The position numbers were made by a program, and so were the translations under genes. 64,000 bases of DNA, from NCBI GenBank assembly GCA_025980325.1, contig JAICXQ010000003.1, positions 21,322 to 85,321 on the forward strand, read 5' to 3'. Positions 50,598 through 58,081 of this stretch are shown here, in pieces (position 1 is the stretch's first letter; each line of letters starts with the position of its first letter). The notes beneath the pieces are model-generated. The model had not been told where the DNA came from and did not search any database. It saw only the letters and a program-made list of their open reading frames with translations. The DNA is from Frankiales bacterium. Lineage in GTDB: Bacteria > Actinomycetota > Actinomycetes > JAFAQI01.

Positions 50598-52796
50598 TTA
50601 GACCTCCTTCACACCGACGAGGACCTTGCCCCCGCGGTGACCATTGCGCGAACGCGTGAGCACGCTGCCGAACATCTCCATCTCGGGCTGGACGTCGGTC
50701 AGCAGATCTTCGAGGGCTTGGCCCTCCAGCGTTTCCTGTTCCTCCAGCCGTTCGGCGAGCGTGTCCAACGTGGACCGGTGGGTGAGGAGCAGCTGCCCGG
50801 CCTCCCGCTGTGCGTCCTCGATGACCCGGCGGATCTCGGCGTCGACTTCCTGATGGGTCAGCCCGGACACGGAGCCGAGCTGTACGTCCGCCTCGAGGAA
50901 CTCGTCGACATCGGCGGCGAGCAGGCGGACCTTGCCGAGCTTGTCGCTCATGCCGTAGCGGCCGACCATGTCGCGCGCGAGCATCGTCGCCTCGACCAGG
51001 TCCTGCTCCGCGCCGGTGGACGGCTCGCCGAAGACGATCTCCTCGGCTGCCACTCCGGCGAGGTGGATCGCGAGTCGATGTTGCAGCTGGGTGCGGGTGA
51101 GGACGGCGACCTCTTCGTCGGATGCGAACGTCGCTTTGCCGAGGTTGCGGCCGCCGGTCAGGATGGACACGCGGTGCACGTCTTCGAACCGGCCCGTGGC
51201 CGCGGCGACGACGACGTGACCGCTTTCGTGGTAGGCGATCCGCTTGCGCTCCTCGGTCGTCAGGCTCCGGGTGCGCCGTACCGTGCCGTTGAGCGCGCGC
51301 TGGACGCCCTCCTCCATGTCGACGGCCTCGATCTCGTCCTTTCCTTGCCGGATCGCGAGCAACGCGGATTCGTTGATGACGTTCGCGAGATCGGCACCGG
51401 AGAATCCGGGAGTACGGCGCGCGAGACCGAGGAAGTCGACGTCCGGGGCCAGCGGCTTGCCGCGCGAGTGCAACTCGAGGATCTTGGCGCGCCCGGCGAG
51501 GTCCGGTCGCTCGACCGTGATGTGGCGGTCGAACCGACCGGGACGCAGCAACGCCGGGTCGAGGATGTCAGGCCGGTTCGTCGCGCCCATGACGACGATG
51601 CCGCTGGACACGTCGAAGCCGTCCATCTCGACGAGGATCTGGTTGAGCGTCTGCTCGCGCTCCTCGCTCCCCCCGCCCGCGCCGCCCTGGGCTCGCTTGC
51701 GGCCGGCGGCGTCGAGCTCGTCGATGAAGACCACCGCCGGTGCGACGGCGCGCACGCGACGGAACAGATCGCGAACGCGAGCAGCGCCGACGCCGACCAG
51801 CGATTCGACGAACTCCGCGCCGGCGACCGAGAAGAACGGAACCCCGACCTCGCCGGCCACTGCCTTCGCGAGCAGCGTCTTGCCGCAGCCGGGCGGTCCG
51901 ATGAGCAGGACGCCTCGCGGGGGCTGCGCGCCGAGCTGCTTGTAACGACCCGGATCGGCCAGGTAGTCGCGGACCTCCTTGAGCTCCTCGACTGCCTCGT
52001 CCGCACCCGCGACCTGGGCGAAGGTCACCGGAGTCTTCTTACGACGGCTGAACCGGCCCTTGCCGATCGAGCCGAACAGTTCGACCTCGCCGATGCCGGA
52101 CGCCGATCCGCGATTCGACGTGAACAGCAACACGAAGACGTTCGCGAGCATCAGCAGCGGCAGCACCAGTGTCGCGATGATGCGCATCTCGCTCTTGCGC
52201 GTCTGTGTGTCGATGACGACGCGAGCGCCGCCGTCGGTGAGCAGCTGCATGAACAGCGGAGTCGCCGAGTCGCTCTTCGGATAGGCGACCCAGAACTTGG
52301 CAGTTCCCGTGACAACCGTTGCGGTCCTCGTCGGGTCGGGTGCCGGGTGCTGCTGTGGTTGGTTGGCCGACAACCGCATCGAATCGGCGCAGGTGGGCGA
52401 AGTCGCGCGCGGCGAGACGAACGGCGCCGTGGTGGTCGGCTGGTAGCCCTGGCTCGGTGTGGCGGTCGCGGGCGTCGTACAGGTGTATTCCCCGACGATC
52501 TGTGCGTCCTCGTCGCGGAATGTCGCCGACACGACCTGATGCTGGACGGCCAGGGCGCTCAACTGATCGACGGTGATCTGGCGGCCCACCGGATGTGGTG
52601 CGAGATAGCCGAGGCTCAGGAAGAACAGCACGGCCAGGCCGGCGAGGGTGCCCATGAGCACGTACGTCTGCCGGCTTCGGGTCTTGCGCTTCGCGACCCG
52701 CGCGCGCCGCCATTGACGTACGGCGATCAACGTTTCGCGCTGGAGCCAGCGACCCGCGCGCACCCCGCTGCCACTCACACGACTGAGCAGGTTCAC
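50598..52796 (-). CDS. FtsH-like membrane AAA metalloprotease with an enlarged extracellular domain
   Basis: The 732-residue protein has a basic N-terminus, membrane helix 1 (about 45-64), an external domain of about 140 residues with two Cys and a Pro/Thr-rich linker, helix 2 (about 206-226), then an AAA domain with Walker A GPPGCGKT (300-307), Walker B VVFIDELD (355-362) and SRH TNRPDILDPALLRPGRFDRH. The protease domain has zinc motif HESGH (523-527) and AEQDL as third ligand. The layout matches FtsH, but the external domain is longer and differs from the house-keeping enzyme. The GTG at 52796 has GGAGG six bases upstream. First gene of the propeller operon. Confidence 0.93.
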   Translation of the reverse strand: MNLLSRVSGSGVRAGRWLQRETLIAVRQWRRARVAKRKTRSRQTYVLMGTLAGLAVLFFLSLGYLAPHPVGRQITVDQLSALAVQHQVVSATFRDEDAQIVGEYTCTTPATATPSQGYQPTTTAPFVSPRATSPTCADSMRLSANQPQQHPAPDPTRTATVVTGTAKFWVAYPKSDSATPLFMQLLTDGGARVVIDTQTRKSEMRIIATLVLPLLMLANVFVLLFTSNRGSASGIGEVELFGSIGKGRFSRRKKTPVTFAQVAGADEAVEELKEVRDYLADPGRYKQLGAQPPRGVLLIGPPGCGKTLLAKAVAGEVGVPFFSVAGAEFVESLVGVGAARVRDLFRRVRAVAPAVVFIDELDAAGRKRAQGGAGGGSEEREQTLNQILVEMDGFDVSSGIVVMGATNRPDILDPALLRPGRFDRHITVERPDLAGRAKILELHSRGKPLAPDVDFLGLARRTPGFSGADLANVINESALLAIRQGKDEIEAVDMEEGVQRALNGTVRRTRSLTTEERKRIAYHESGHVVVAAATGRFEDVHRVSILTGGRNLGKATFASDEEVAVLTRTQLQHRLAIHLAGVAAEEIVFGEPSTGAEQDLVEATMLARDMVGRYGMSDKLGKVRLLAADVDEFLEADVQLGSVSGLTHQEVDAEIRRVIEDAQREAGQLLLTHRSTLDTLAERLEEQETLEGQALEDLLTDVQPEMEMFGSVLTRSRNGHRGGKVLVGVKEV

Positions 52797-52900
52797 GCCC
52801 GACCTCCGGCTCTGTGGCGATGGATGAAGCCGCCGAAAACTGTGTGTCCGCTTCGATTTCGAGGTTAGGGAGAACGGGACACAAGGCCCAGGACTGCGGC

Positions 52901-52933
52901 TGGACAACACCTGGCCAGCCCGCTGCCAAACTC
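52901..52933. promoter_or_regulatory. Site B: 11-bp direct repeats between the FtsH-like and IstA-like genes
   Basis: TGGACAA (52901), TGGCCAG (52912) and CTGCCAA (52923) begin exactly 11 bp apart, with a weaker AGGACTG unit at 52890. The site lies in the 220-bp gap that holds the divergent promoters of the ten-gene operon (leftward) and the IstA-like gene (rightward), and could serve both. Confidence 0.6.
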
Positions 52934-53000
52934 TTCCGGCACGACGATCGGCGTCACTACCTTCCGCTCGGTCCCCACCACGTACGAGCCAGGAGGCGCT

Positions 53001-53030
53001 GTGACGGTCGCGGCACATGCTCACGCCTGA
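53001..53030 (+). other. Possible nine-codon leader ORF
   Basis: AGGAGG at 52991-52996 sits four bases before a GTG that opens a nine-codon frame (VTVAAHAHA) ending with TGA at 53028. The ATG of the IstA-like protein lies inside this frame, 20 bases from the same ribosome site. The strong ribosome site therefore seems to serve the mini-ORF, and reinitiation could couple the two. No repeat of a single amino acid or attenuator hairpin is evident. Confidence 0.3.
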
Positions 53031-53334
53031 GACGTGGGCGGAGATCCGCCGGCTACATCTTTCGGAGGGAGCGGGAATACGGGAGATCGCGCGCCGCCTG
53101 GAGATATCGCGCGACACGGTGCGGCGAGCGCTGCGTTCGTCGGAGCCGCCGCGCTATCTGCGCCCTCGCCGACCGTCGCCATTGGACCTGCTCGAGCCGA
53201 TGATCCGCGACGTGCTCGCCGCCCACCCCGAATATTCGTCGACACAAGTGTCCCGACGGGTCGGCTGGCAAGGATCGGGATCCGCGATGCGCGCGCGGAT
53301 ACGGCGAATCAAGTCAGCCGAACAGGACAGCTGA
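53017..53334 (+). CDS. IstA-like helix-turn-helix protein lacking a transposase domain
   Basis: The 105-residue protein reads MLTPETWAEIRRLHLSEGAGIREIARRLEISRDTVRRALRS, closely following the N-terminal DNA-binding domain of IS21-family IstA transposases, then PRRPSPLDLLEPMIRDVLAAHP and RRVGWQGSGSAMRARIRRIK. The catalytic DDE domain and the istB partner are absent and the frame ends cleanly with a stop. It is either a truncated transposase relic or a domesticated small DNA-binding protein. Its location beside site B and divergent from the operon makes the second option worth testing. Confidence 0.8.
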   Translation: MLTPETWAEIRRLHLSEGAGIREIARRLEISRDTVRRALRSSEPPRYLRPRRPSPLDLLEPMIRDVLAAHPEYSSTQVSRRVGWQGSGSAMRARIRRIKSAEQDS

Positions 53335-53345
53335 TGACGTTGCGC

Positions 53346-54905
53346 TCAGCCGGTCGCGACCCGCTCGCGCTGCGACGACTTCCGCTGCCTGGCCGCAACC
53401 GAACTCGTGCCGTTCGGTGGCGCGGCGGGCTCCGGAACTGCCCGGCTCATTCGCTCGTGATAGTCGGCTTCCTCGGCATCGCCGTTGCGGTCGTACCACT
53501 GCCACGCGCGCTGGTGCAGTTGGATCTGGCGCGGCAGCGTCAGCCGTTGATAGACGTAGTCCCGCACGCTCGTATGGATGAACGCCACGTCGCCGCTTCG
53601 TCCGCGCACGGCGATGTGGCATCGCGCCAAGTGGCGGCAGACGTCGGTGACCTCGCCCATCGTGCGCTGCGCGACGTAGGCCAACTGGGCGTCGCTGAAG
53701 CGGTGGCGGAAGACGCTGGCCGCCTCGAGGATGTCCCGGTCGTAGGAGTCCATCAACTCGGTCAGGCAATCCAAGAGAAATGCCTGGACCTCGTCCTGCT
53801 CGGTGAAGACCGCCATGCCGCCGGCGATCTCGTCGGTGGTCGCGGTGGTCAGCCACGAGCCGGCCAGCTGGGTGAGCTGCGGGATGCCCCTGGTCCATGC
53901 GTGCACCGAGGTGGCGAGATCGGGCGTGATGCTCGGGACCAGTTGCCGCAGCAGCACCTGCGTCTCGCGAGCGGTGAAGCCGGGGACGAGCATCGGTACG
54001 GCGCAGGACGGTCGCGGGTCCTGATGACGGCCCACGGTGATGAGTTGCAACGTCGGCAGGCGCCGTACCGCGTCGTCGAGGAACGTGCCGATGGCCGGGT
54101 CCAGCTCGCTGAGGTGATAGTCGTCGAACACGAGCAAGGTGCGCACGTTCGACAGTTCCTGAACGGCCACCCGGCTGAGCAGCAGGACGTCGACGTTGGG
54201 CAGCGAAGCGGCGGTCAGCTCGGCCAAGCGCGGATGGCGCTGGGCGCGAAGGTGTTGAGCCAGCTCGAACAGAAGCGCACGCAACGAGTCGTTGACGCCG
54301 GTGCGCAGCCGGTACCAGAGCACCGGCGCGACCGAGGATGCCTCGACCGCGAGCTCGGCGATCAGGCTGGTCTTGCCGATGCCGGCCGGGCCGTGGACGT
54401 GGACTCCCCGGTGCTTGCCGAGCGCCGCCTTCAGCGCCTCCGCGACACTTGGCCGGGGCAGGAACCCACTGATCGCAGGGACGGGCTCGAAGTAGTAGTT
54501 GCTGCTCGCTCCGGTGAGGCCCTGCAACTCGGCGACGAGATCGGCGCGCAGCAACGCGATCGCGCGGGATCGCTCCCGGGTGAGCTGGCGCACCGACAGT
54601 CCGAGCTTGTCTGCTGCGCTCTCCAGCTTCGCCCCGTCGACGAAGCAGGTTCGCAGCACCAGGTAGGGAAGCTGTTCCTTCCAACCGGCGCCGTCAGCGG
54701 GCTCCAGTCGCTCGATCGCCTCGTGCACCAACTCGGACGCCACGCGACCGACGGCGAGCGGCGATGCAGACTCGGGCAACCGGTCGCAGACTTTGAGCAA
54801 CTGCGTCATGGCCGGGTCGGCCAATCGATGCGGCTCGCGAAGGTCGCCGAGCCACGCACGAACAGCGGATTCCGAGACGATGTCGCCCACTGCGATGTCG
54901 GTCAC
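53346..54905 (-). CDS. STAND-type AAA ATPase regulator
   Basis: The 519-residue protein has a helical N-terminal segment with a sigma/HTH-like stretch (LESAADKLGLSVRQLTRERSRAIALL, about 94-118). A nucleotide-binding domain follows with Walker A GPAGIGKTS (172-180) and Walker B TLLVFDDYH (256-264), then an NB-ARC/winged-helix-like region (ITVGRHQDPRPS, LVPGFTARETQVLLRQL, LEAASVFRHRFS). STAND proteins act as ATP-gated switches; LuxR/MalT relatives are transcription factors. The C-terminal sensor repeats are short or lacking here. The GTG at 54905 has GGGAG upstream. It could control the propeller operon through the repeat sites, but this is inferred from proximity only. Confidence 0.85.
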   Translation of the reverse strand: MTDIAVGDIVSESAVRAWLGDLREPHRLADPAMTQLLKVCDRLPESASPLAVGRVASELVHEAIERLEPADGAGWKEQLPYLVLRTCFVDGAKLESAADKLGLSVRQLTRERSRAIALLRADLVAELQGLTGASSNYYFEPVPAISGFLPRPSVAEALKAALGKHRGVHVHGPAGIGKTSLIAELAVEASSVAPVLWYRLRTGVNDSLRALLFELAQHLRAQRHPRLAELTAASLPNVDVLLLSRVAVQELSNVRTLLVFDDYHLSELDPAIGTFLDDAVRRLPTLQLITVGRHQDPRPSCAVPMLVPGFTARETQVLLRQLVPSITPDLATSVHAWTRGIPQLTQLAGSWLTTATTDEIAGGMAVFTEQDEVQAFLLDCLTELMDSYDRDILEAASVFRHRFSDAQLAYVAQRTMGEVTDVCRHLARCHIAVRGRSGDVAFIHTSVRDYVYQRLTLPRQIQLHQRAWQWYDRNGDAEEADYHERMSRAVPEPAAPPNGTSSVAARQRKSSQRERVATG

Positions 54906-55252
54906 GTCACTCCCATCTCACCGCCGAGGGTTTGGACAGGAGATTGGACACGACGGGCACGAGTTCCTGTGTCTGCAAGCCGCGCATCGAAAATCGTCGA
55001 CACCTGAAAACTAGCCCGCTCGGTCTTGTGAAACCCCTACGGCCGCGTTCCGAATCCCTTGGTTCGTGCGCGTGGTCCTCCTCCGGCTGGACGTGCGGGC
55101 TGTGCGCCACATGGTTGCGGGGACTCTATTGAAAGCAGTGGGCGCAAGGTGCGCAGGTCCTGGCCAACCGCTGGACAACCACTGGCCAGCGCGCCGCCAG
55201 CCGGATCGCGGACGTCGAGTCGTCGCAGTGAACCGGAACGACCGCTCGTCGC
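54906..55252. other. Intergenic region carrying site A
   Basis: These 347 bases separate the STAND gene start from the end of apbE. No credible gene is seen. The strongest signal is the 11-bp repeat array at 55161-55204, with weaker units before it at 55139 and 55150. TAGAGT at 55128-55123 (minus strand) is a possible -10 for leftward transcription into the STAND gene. Confidence 0.5.
55161..55204. promoter_or_regulatory. Site A: four 11-bp direct repeats
   Basis: TGGCCAA (55161), TGGACAA (55172), TGGCCAG (55183) and CCGCCAG (55194) begin exactly 11 bp apart; TGCGCAG at 55150 and TGGGCGC at 55139 may extend the phase. The first three units and the last have the same order of variants as sites B and C. 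The nearest start is that of the leftward STAND gene, about 255 bp away. Confidence 0.6.
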
Positions 55253-55990
55253 TCAGCCGGCTCGGCGAGGAAACCCTGGGCTGTACCAGACGTCGCCGTG
55301 ACTGGCGACGACCATACTTTCCAGATCTCGTTGACGCGCCAGCCATTCCGTCGCCGACGGCCCCATCGCATAGGCCGCCGTCGCGATCGCGTCCGCGACG
55401 GTGAGGGTGTCCGCGACGATGGTGACGCTCGCCAACGTCATCGGCCGCTGACCCGTATGCGGGTCGACGATGTGCTCGCCGCGTTCGTAGGCACCGGAAG
55501 TCGCAACCCCCTGATCGCGGACGTCGGCGACCTCGATGAGGCGCATCCGGTCGGTCGGGTTGACGATTCCGACGCCCCACGGTTGGCCGGGCTGCGGCTC
55601 CCCCATCGTGAGCACATCGCCGCCGCCGTTGACCATCATGTTGCGAGCGCCGGCCGAACGCAGCAGCGACGCGGCACGGTCGATCGCCCAACCCTTGACC
55701 ACACCTGACGGATCGAGCCGGCCGGTGGCCTGCGGATCGAAGTAACCCTCGGTGCGGTGGCGCAACTTCTCGCAGAGGTCGAGGATCTGGCGCACCTCTC
55801 GATGGCAATGGTCGACCGTGATCTCGCAGCGATCCAGTCGATTGATCTCGCTGTCCGGCTGGTACGTGCTGAACGTCTCGTCGACCCAGTGCAGCCATTG
55901 CACCGCCTGTTCGAGCGCAGCGTCGGCGACGTAGGGCTCACGGATGTCGAAGGTGAACGCGGTGCCCATGACGAACTCGACATGTCGCAT
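55253..55990 (-). CDS. apbE: FAD:protein FMN transferase (ApbE family)
   Basis: ApbE transfers FMN from FAD to a Ser/Thr of FMN-binding domains. This protein of about 245 residues shows HVEFVMGTAFTFDIRE, WVDETFSTYQPDSEINRL, TEGYFDPQATGRLDPSGVVKGWAID, MMVNGGGDVLTMG, WGVGIVNP, VATSGAYERGEHIVDPHTGQRP and the late VADAIATAAYAMG. It has no obvious signal, unlike the lipoprotein forms. The likely client is the FMN-binding protein at 38584, since no other FMN-attachment motif is seen in the window. Confidence 0.94.
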   Translation of the reverse strand: MRHVEFVMGTAFTFDIREPYVADAALEQAVQWLHWVDETFSTYQPDSEINRLDRCEITVDHCHREVRQILDLCEKLRHRTEGYFDPQATGRLDPSGVVKGWAIDRAASLLRSAGARNMMVNGGGDVLTMGEPQPGQPWGVGIVNPTDRMRLIEVADVRDQGVATSGAYERGEHIVDPHTGQRPMTLASVTIVADTLTVADAIATAAYAMGPSATEWLARQRDLESMVVASHGDVWYSPGFPRRAG

Positions 55991-56011
55991 CACCGGCAGC
56001 GTAAGCGGTGC

Positions 56012-56356
56012 CTATCGGCTCTCGCTGGCTACCGCCTCGGCGACGGTCGGCGTGATCGTGAACACCTTGTCGAGCCCGGTGATTTGGAACACCTTGAGCA
56101 CCCGCTCGTCCGAGCCGACGATTTTCACATCGCCGTTGTTGGCGCGGGATCGTTTGAGCGATCCGACGAGCAGCCCGAGACCGGTGGAATCGACGAACCC
56201 GACCTCGGTGAGATCGACGACGATCCGGTGCTTGTTGTTTTGGTGGACGTCGAGCAGGCAGTCGCGGAGAAAGGGAGCGGTGGACACGTCGATCGTGCCG
56301 ACGAGAGTCAACACGACGTAGCCGTCGACTTCGGATGTCGTGCAGGACAAGTCCAC
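56012..56356 (-). CDS. STAS-domain anti-sigma factor antagonist
   Basis: The 114-residue protein follows SpoIIAA/RsbV: TIDVSTAPFLRDCLLDV, HRIVVDLTEVGFVDSTGLGLLVGSLKRSR, with the phosphorylatable Ser in DSTGLG, then VLKVFQITGLDKVFTI. When dephosphorylated such proteins bind an RsbW-type kinase and free a sigma factor. Neither partner is in the window. It lies 21 bases upstream of apbE on the same strand. Confidence 0.95.
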   Translation of the reverse strand: MDLSCTTSEVDGYVVLTLVGTIDVSTAPFLRDCLLDVHQNNKHRIVVDLTEVGFVDSTGLGLLVGSLKRSRANNGDVKIVGSDERVLKVFQITGLDKVFTITPTVAEAVASESR

Positions 56357-56485
56357 GTGACCACCCTAGGCCGCTGGTTCCGCGAGTGGCGTCGGTTTGG
56401 TTTATCAGACGGCGATCGGGCTCGGGGCAGAACAGCTGGCGGTGCGGGTGCGGCTTCGAAAGCGTGACGTTGAGTCTACCGGCGA

Positions 56486-56974
56486 TTACGCGGCGGTCAT
56501 GGTGCGCCGGAGTGCGGCGGCGACAGAGTCCGCTTCATCCCCGCGCAGCCTCAGGGTCAGCAAGCGACCTTCCGAAAGCCTCAGCCTCAGTGTCCGCAGG
56601 TATCCGCCCACGGTGGGCCGGTCGACCGCAGTGACTGTCGCGGCTGGTATCTCGGCGACAAGCGCCGGTGGCCCGGCAATCCGGCGGCGAAAGATCAGGA
56701 CCCGCCGCGACGTGACCACCACGCCGACATTGCGCGGCTGGGACCACCCAAGCTTCCTCGATAGCAACGACAACCGCCGCCGGCGTTGGACGGACGTGAG
56801 CGGCACCGCGAGAAACCACCACCCCATTCCCGAATCCGTGCGGACGCCTACCTCAGTCGTTCCGGCGCCGACGGCAAGGAGCGTCTCATCCGAGCTCCCG
56901 TGGCCGCGCGCTGCGGCAGCGAGCGAATCGAGCAGCGTCGTTCTGCTCCGGATCGAAAGGCTCACCGCGCACAC
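56486..56974 (-). CDS. PH-like conserved hypothetical protein
   Basis: The product has 162 residues. Beta-rich segments (MGWWFLAVPLTSVQRRRRLSLL, VGVVVTSRRVLIFRRRI, LRTLRLRLSEGRLLTLRLRGDEADSVAAAL) form the seven-strand plus C-terminal helix plan of a PH-like domain. No membrane segment or signal is found. The GTG at 56974 has GGAAG upstream. Function unknown. Confidence 0.75.
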   Translation of the reverse strand: MCAVSLSIRSRTTLLDSLAAAARGHGSSDETLLAVGAGTTEVGVRTDSGMGWWFLAVPLTSVQRRRRLSLLSRKLGWSQPRNVGVVVTSRRVLIFRRRIAGPPALVAEIPAATVTAVDRPTVGGYLRTLRLRLSEGRLLTLRLRGDEADSVAAALRRTMTAA

Positions 56975-57041
56975 CTCCGCTTCCGACGTTACTCAGATTG
57001 CCGGGTGGACGGCAGGGAGGTTCTGAAACTCGTACGTACGC

Positions 57042-57842
57042 TCAGGGAGGTTGGAACGACCCAACCGCTTCGATGCCGCGATCACTGACCCGAAGCACCT
57101 CCTCGGCGAGCGGATAACCGGACCGGCTGAACTCTCGATGCACGATTCCACCGAGCCTGGGCAGCAGAACGTCGGCCGACGCCTCGCCGAAAAGCAAGAG
57201 GAAATCGCGTGCCGGAGCAACGGCGAGTACGGGCCAGCCGAGGCGCTCGGGAAGCGACGATCGAAGAGACGCGGCGAGCAGTAGCGACGCCTTGCTCGGT
57301 GACGGCGTTTCGAACGATGCGACCGGGTGGCCGGTGACCGGCTCTTCGACATAAGCCGCGGCCGCCATCATGAGTCGATCCAGCCCCTGGTCTGCTGCGT
57401 CGGAGATGGCCTCATCGCTCGCGCCCCATGAGCGTGCCTCCGGCGACGTTATGTAGCGCAAGCGTGTTTCGTCCGGCTCCACTTCTACGAGAACGCGCTG
57501 CAAATTGCGCGAGATAGCGACTCCCACTCCGTCCGGAACCTGAAGCCCGATCGGTTCCAGGTTCCAGCGCAACCGATGCCGAATGTCCGGCCAGGCAGGC
57601 AACGGCCGGTTGTCCGCGGTGGCAATCTCGAACCAACTTCGCAGTTCGTCGTCGTCGGCGGCGTTCTCGGCGATGCGGATCGGCTCCGCCAGCGACACCA
57701 CCAGGTGCCGATCGGCGGGAAGCCGGAGCATGGCCGAGGAATCTTCGACGTAAGTCCACGATCCGTTCCGCGCGCGAACAGCGGCATCCAAGGCTGCGAG
57801 GACGCGTCCCCGCGCGTCTGGCGGACGTCGTCGCAGCCGCAT
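57042..57842 (-). CDS. Conserved hypothetical protein (YtpQ/DUF1444-like)
   Basis: The product has about 266 residues. After an Arg-rich start, MLRLPADRHLVVSLAEPIRI and WPDIRHRLRWNLEPI are followed by LAVAPARDFLLLFGEASADVLLPRLGGIVHREFSRSGYPLAEEVLRVSDRGIEAVG. This end resembles DUF1444 proteins such as YtpQ, which have no known enzymatic role. The ATG at 57842 was preferred to the GTG at 57851; neither has a clear ribosome site. Confidence 0.72.
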   Translation of the reverse strand: MRLRRRPPDARGRVLAALDAAVRARNGSWTYVEDSSAMLRLPADRHLVVSLAEPIRIAENAADDDELRSWFEIATADNRPLPAWPDIRHRLRWNLEPIGLQVPDGVGVAISRNLQRVLVEVEPDETRLRYITSPEARSWGASDEAISDAADQGLDRLMMAAAAYVEEPVTGHPVASFETPSPSKASLLLAASLRSSLPERLGWPVLAVAPARDFLLLFGEASADVLLPRLGGIVHREFSRSGYPLAEEVLRVSDRGIEAVGSFQPP

Positions 57843-57894
57843 GGCCCGCACGATAGGCCAGTGGCGATCGGCTCAACGGACACCTACCTCACTG

Positions 57895-58068
57895 TTACAC
57901 CGCTACGACGTCGATGAGGTGCTCCACACCACGGAACTCATCGGGGTTGCGGGTGTAAAGCGGCAACCTGGCCGCGAATGCGGTTGCCGCGATCAGCAAG
58001 TCGACAGCCCTCGCTGCCCGAGCCTTGCGGCCGGGTGCCATGACCGGCGCGAGGACACGTCCGTAAGC
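57895..58068 (-). pseudogene. vapC: vapC (PIN-domain toxin) C-terminal remnant
   Basis: The minus-strand frame ending with the TAA at 57897-57895 reads ARAVDLLIAATAFAARLPLYTRNPDEFRGVEHLIDVV, which is the C-terminus of VapC toxins (the late Asp of the PIN active site and the YTRNPxDF motif). Only about 55 codons remain; the N-terminal metal-binding Asp and the vapB antitoxin are missing. The frame runs against the end of the next gene, so a deletion has removed the rest. Confidence 0.8.
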
Positions 58069-58081
58069 GCTACACCCCCGG

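Noticed and set aside
50511..52868. Long rightward frame opposite the FtsH-like gene
   Set aside because: Composition is typical of an antisense shadow (Arg, Asp, Leu, Val) and the opposite strand encodes all AAA and protease motifs.
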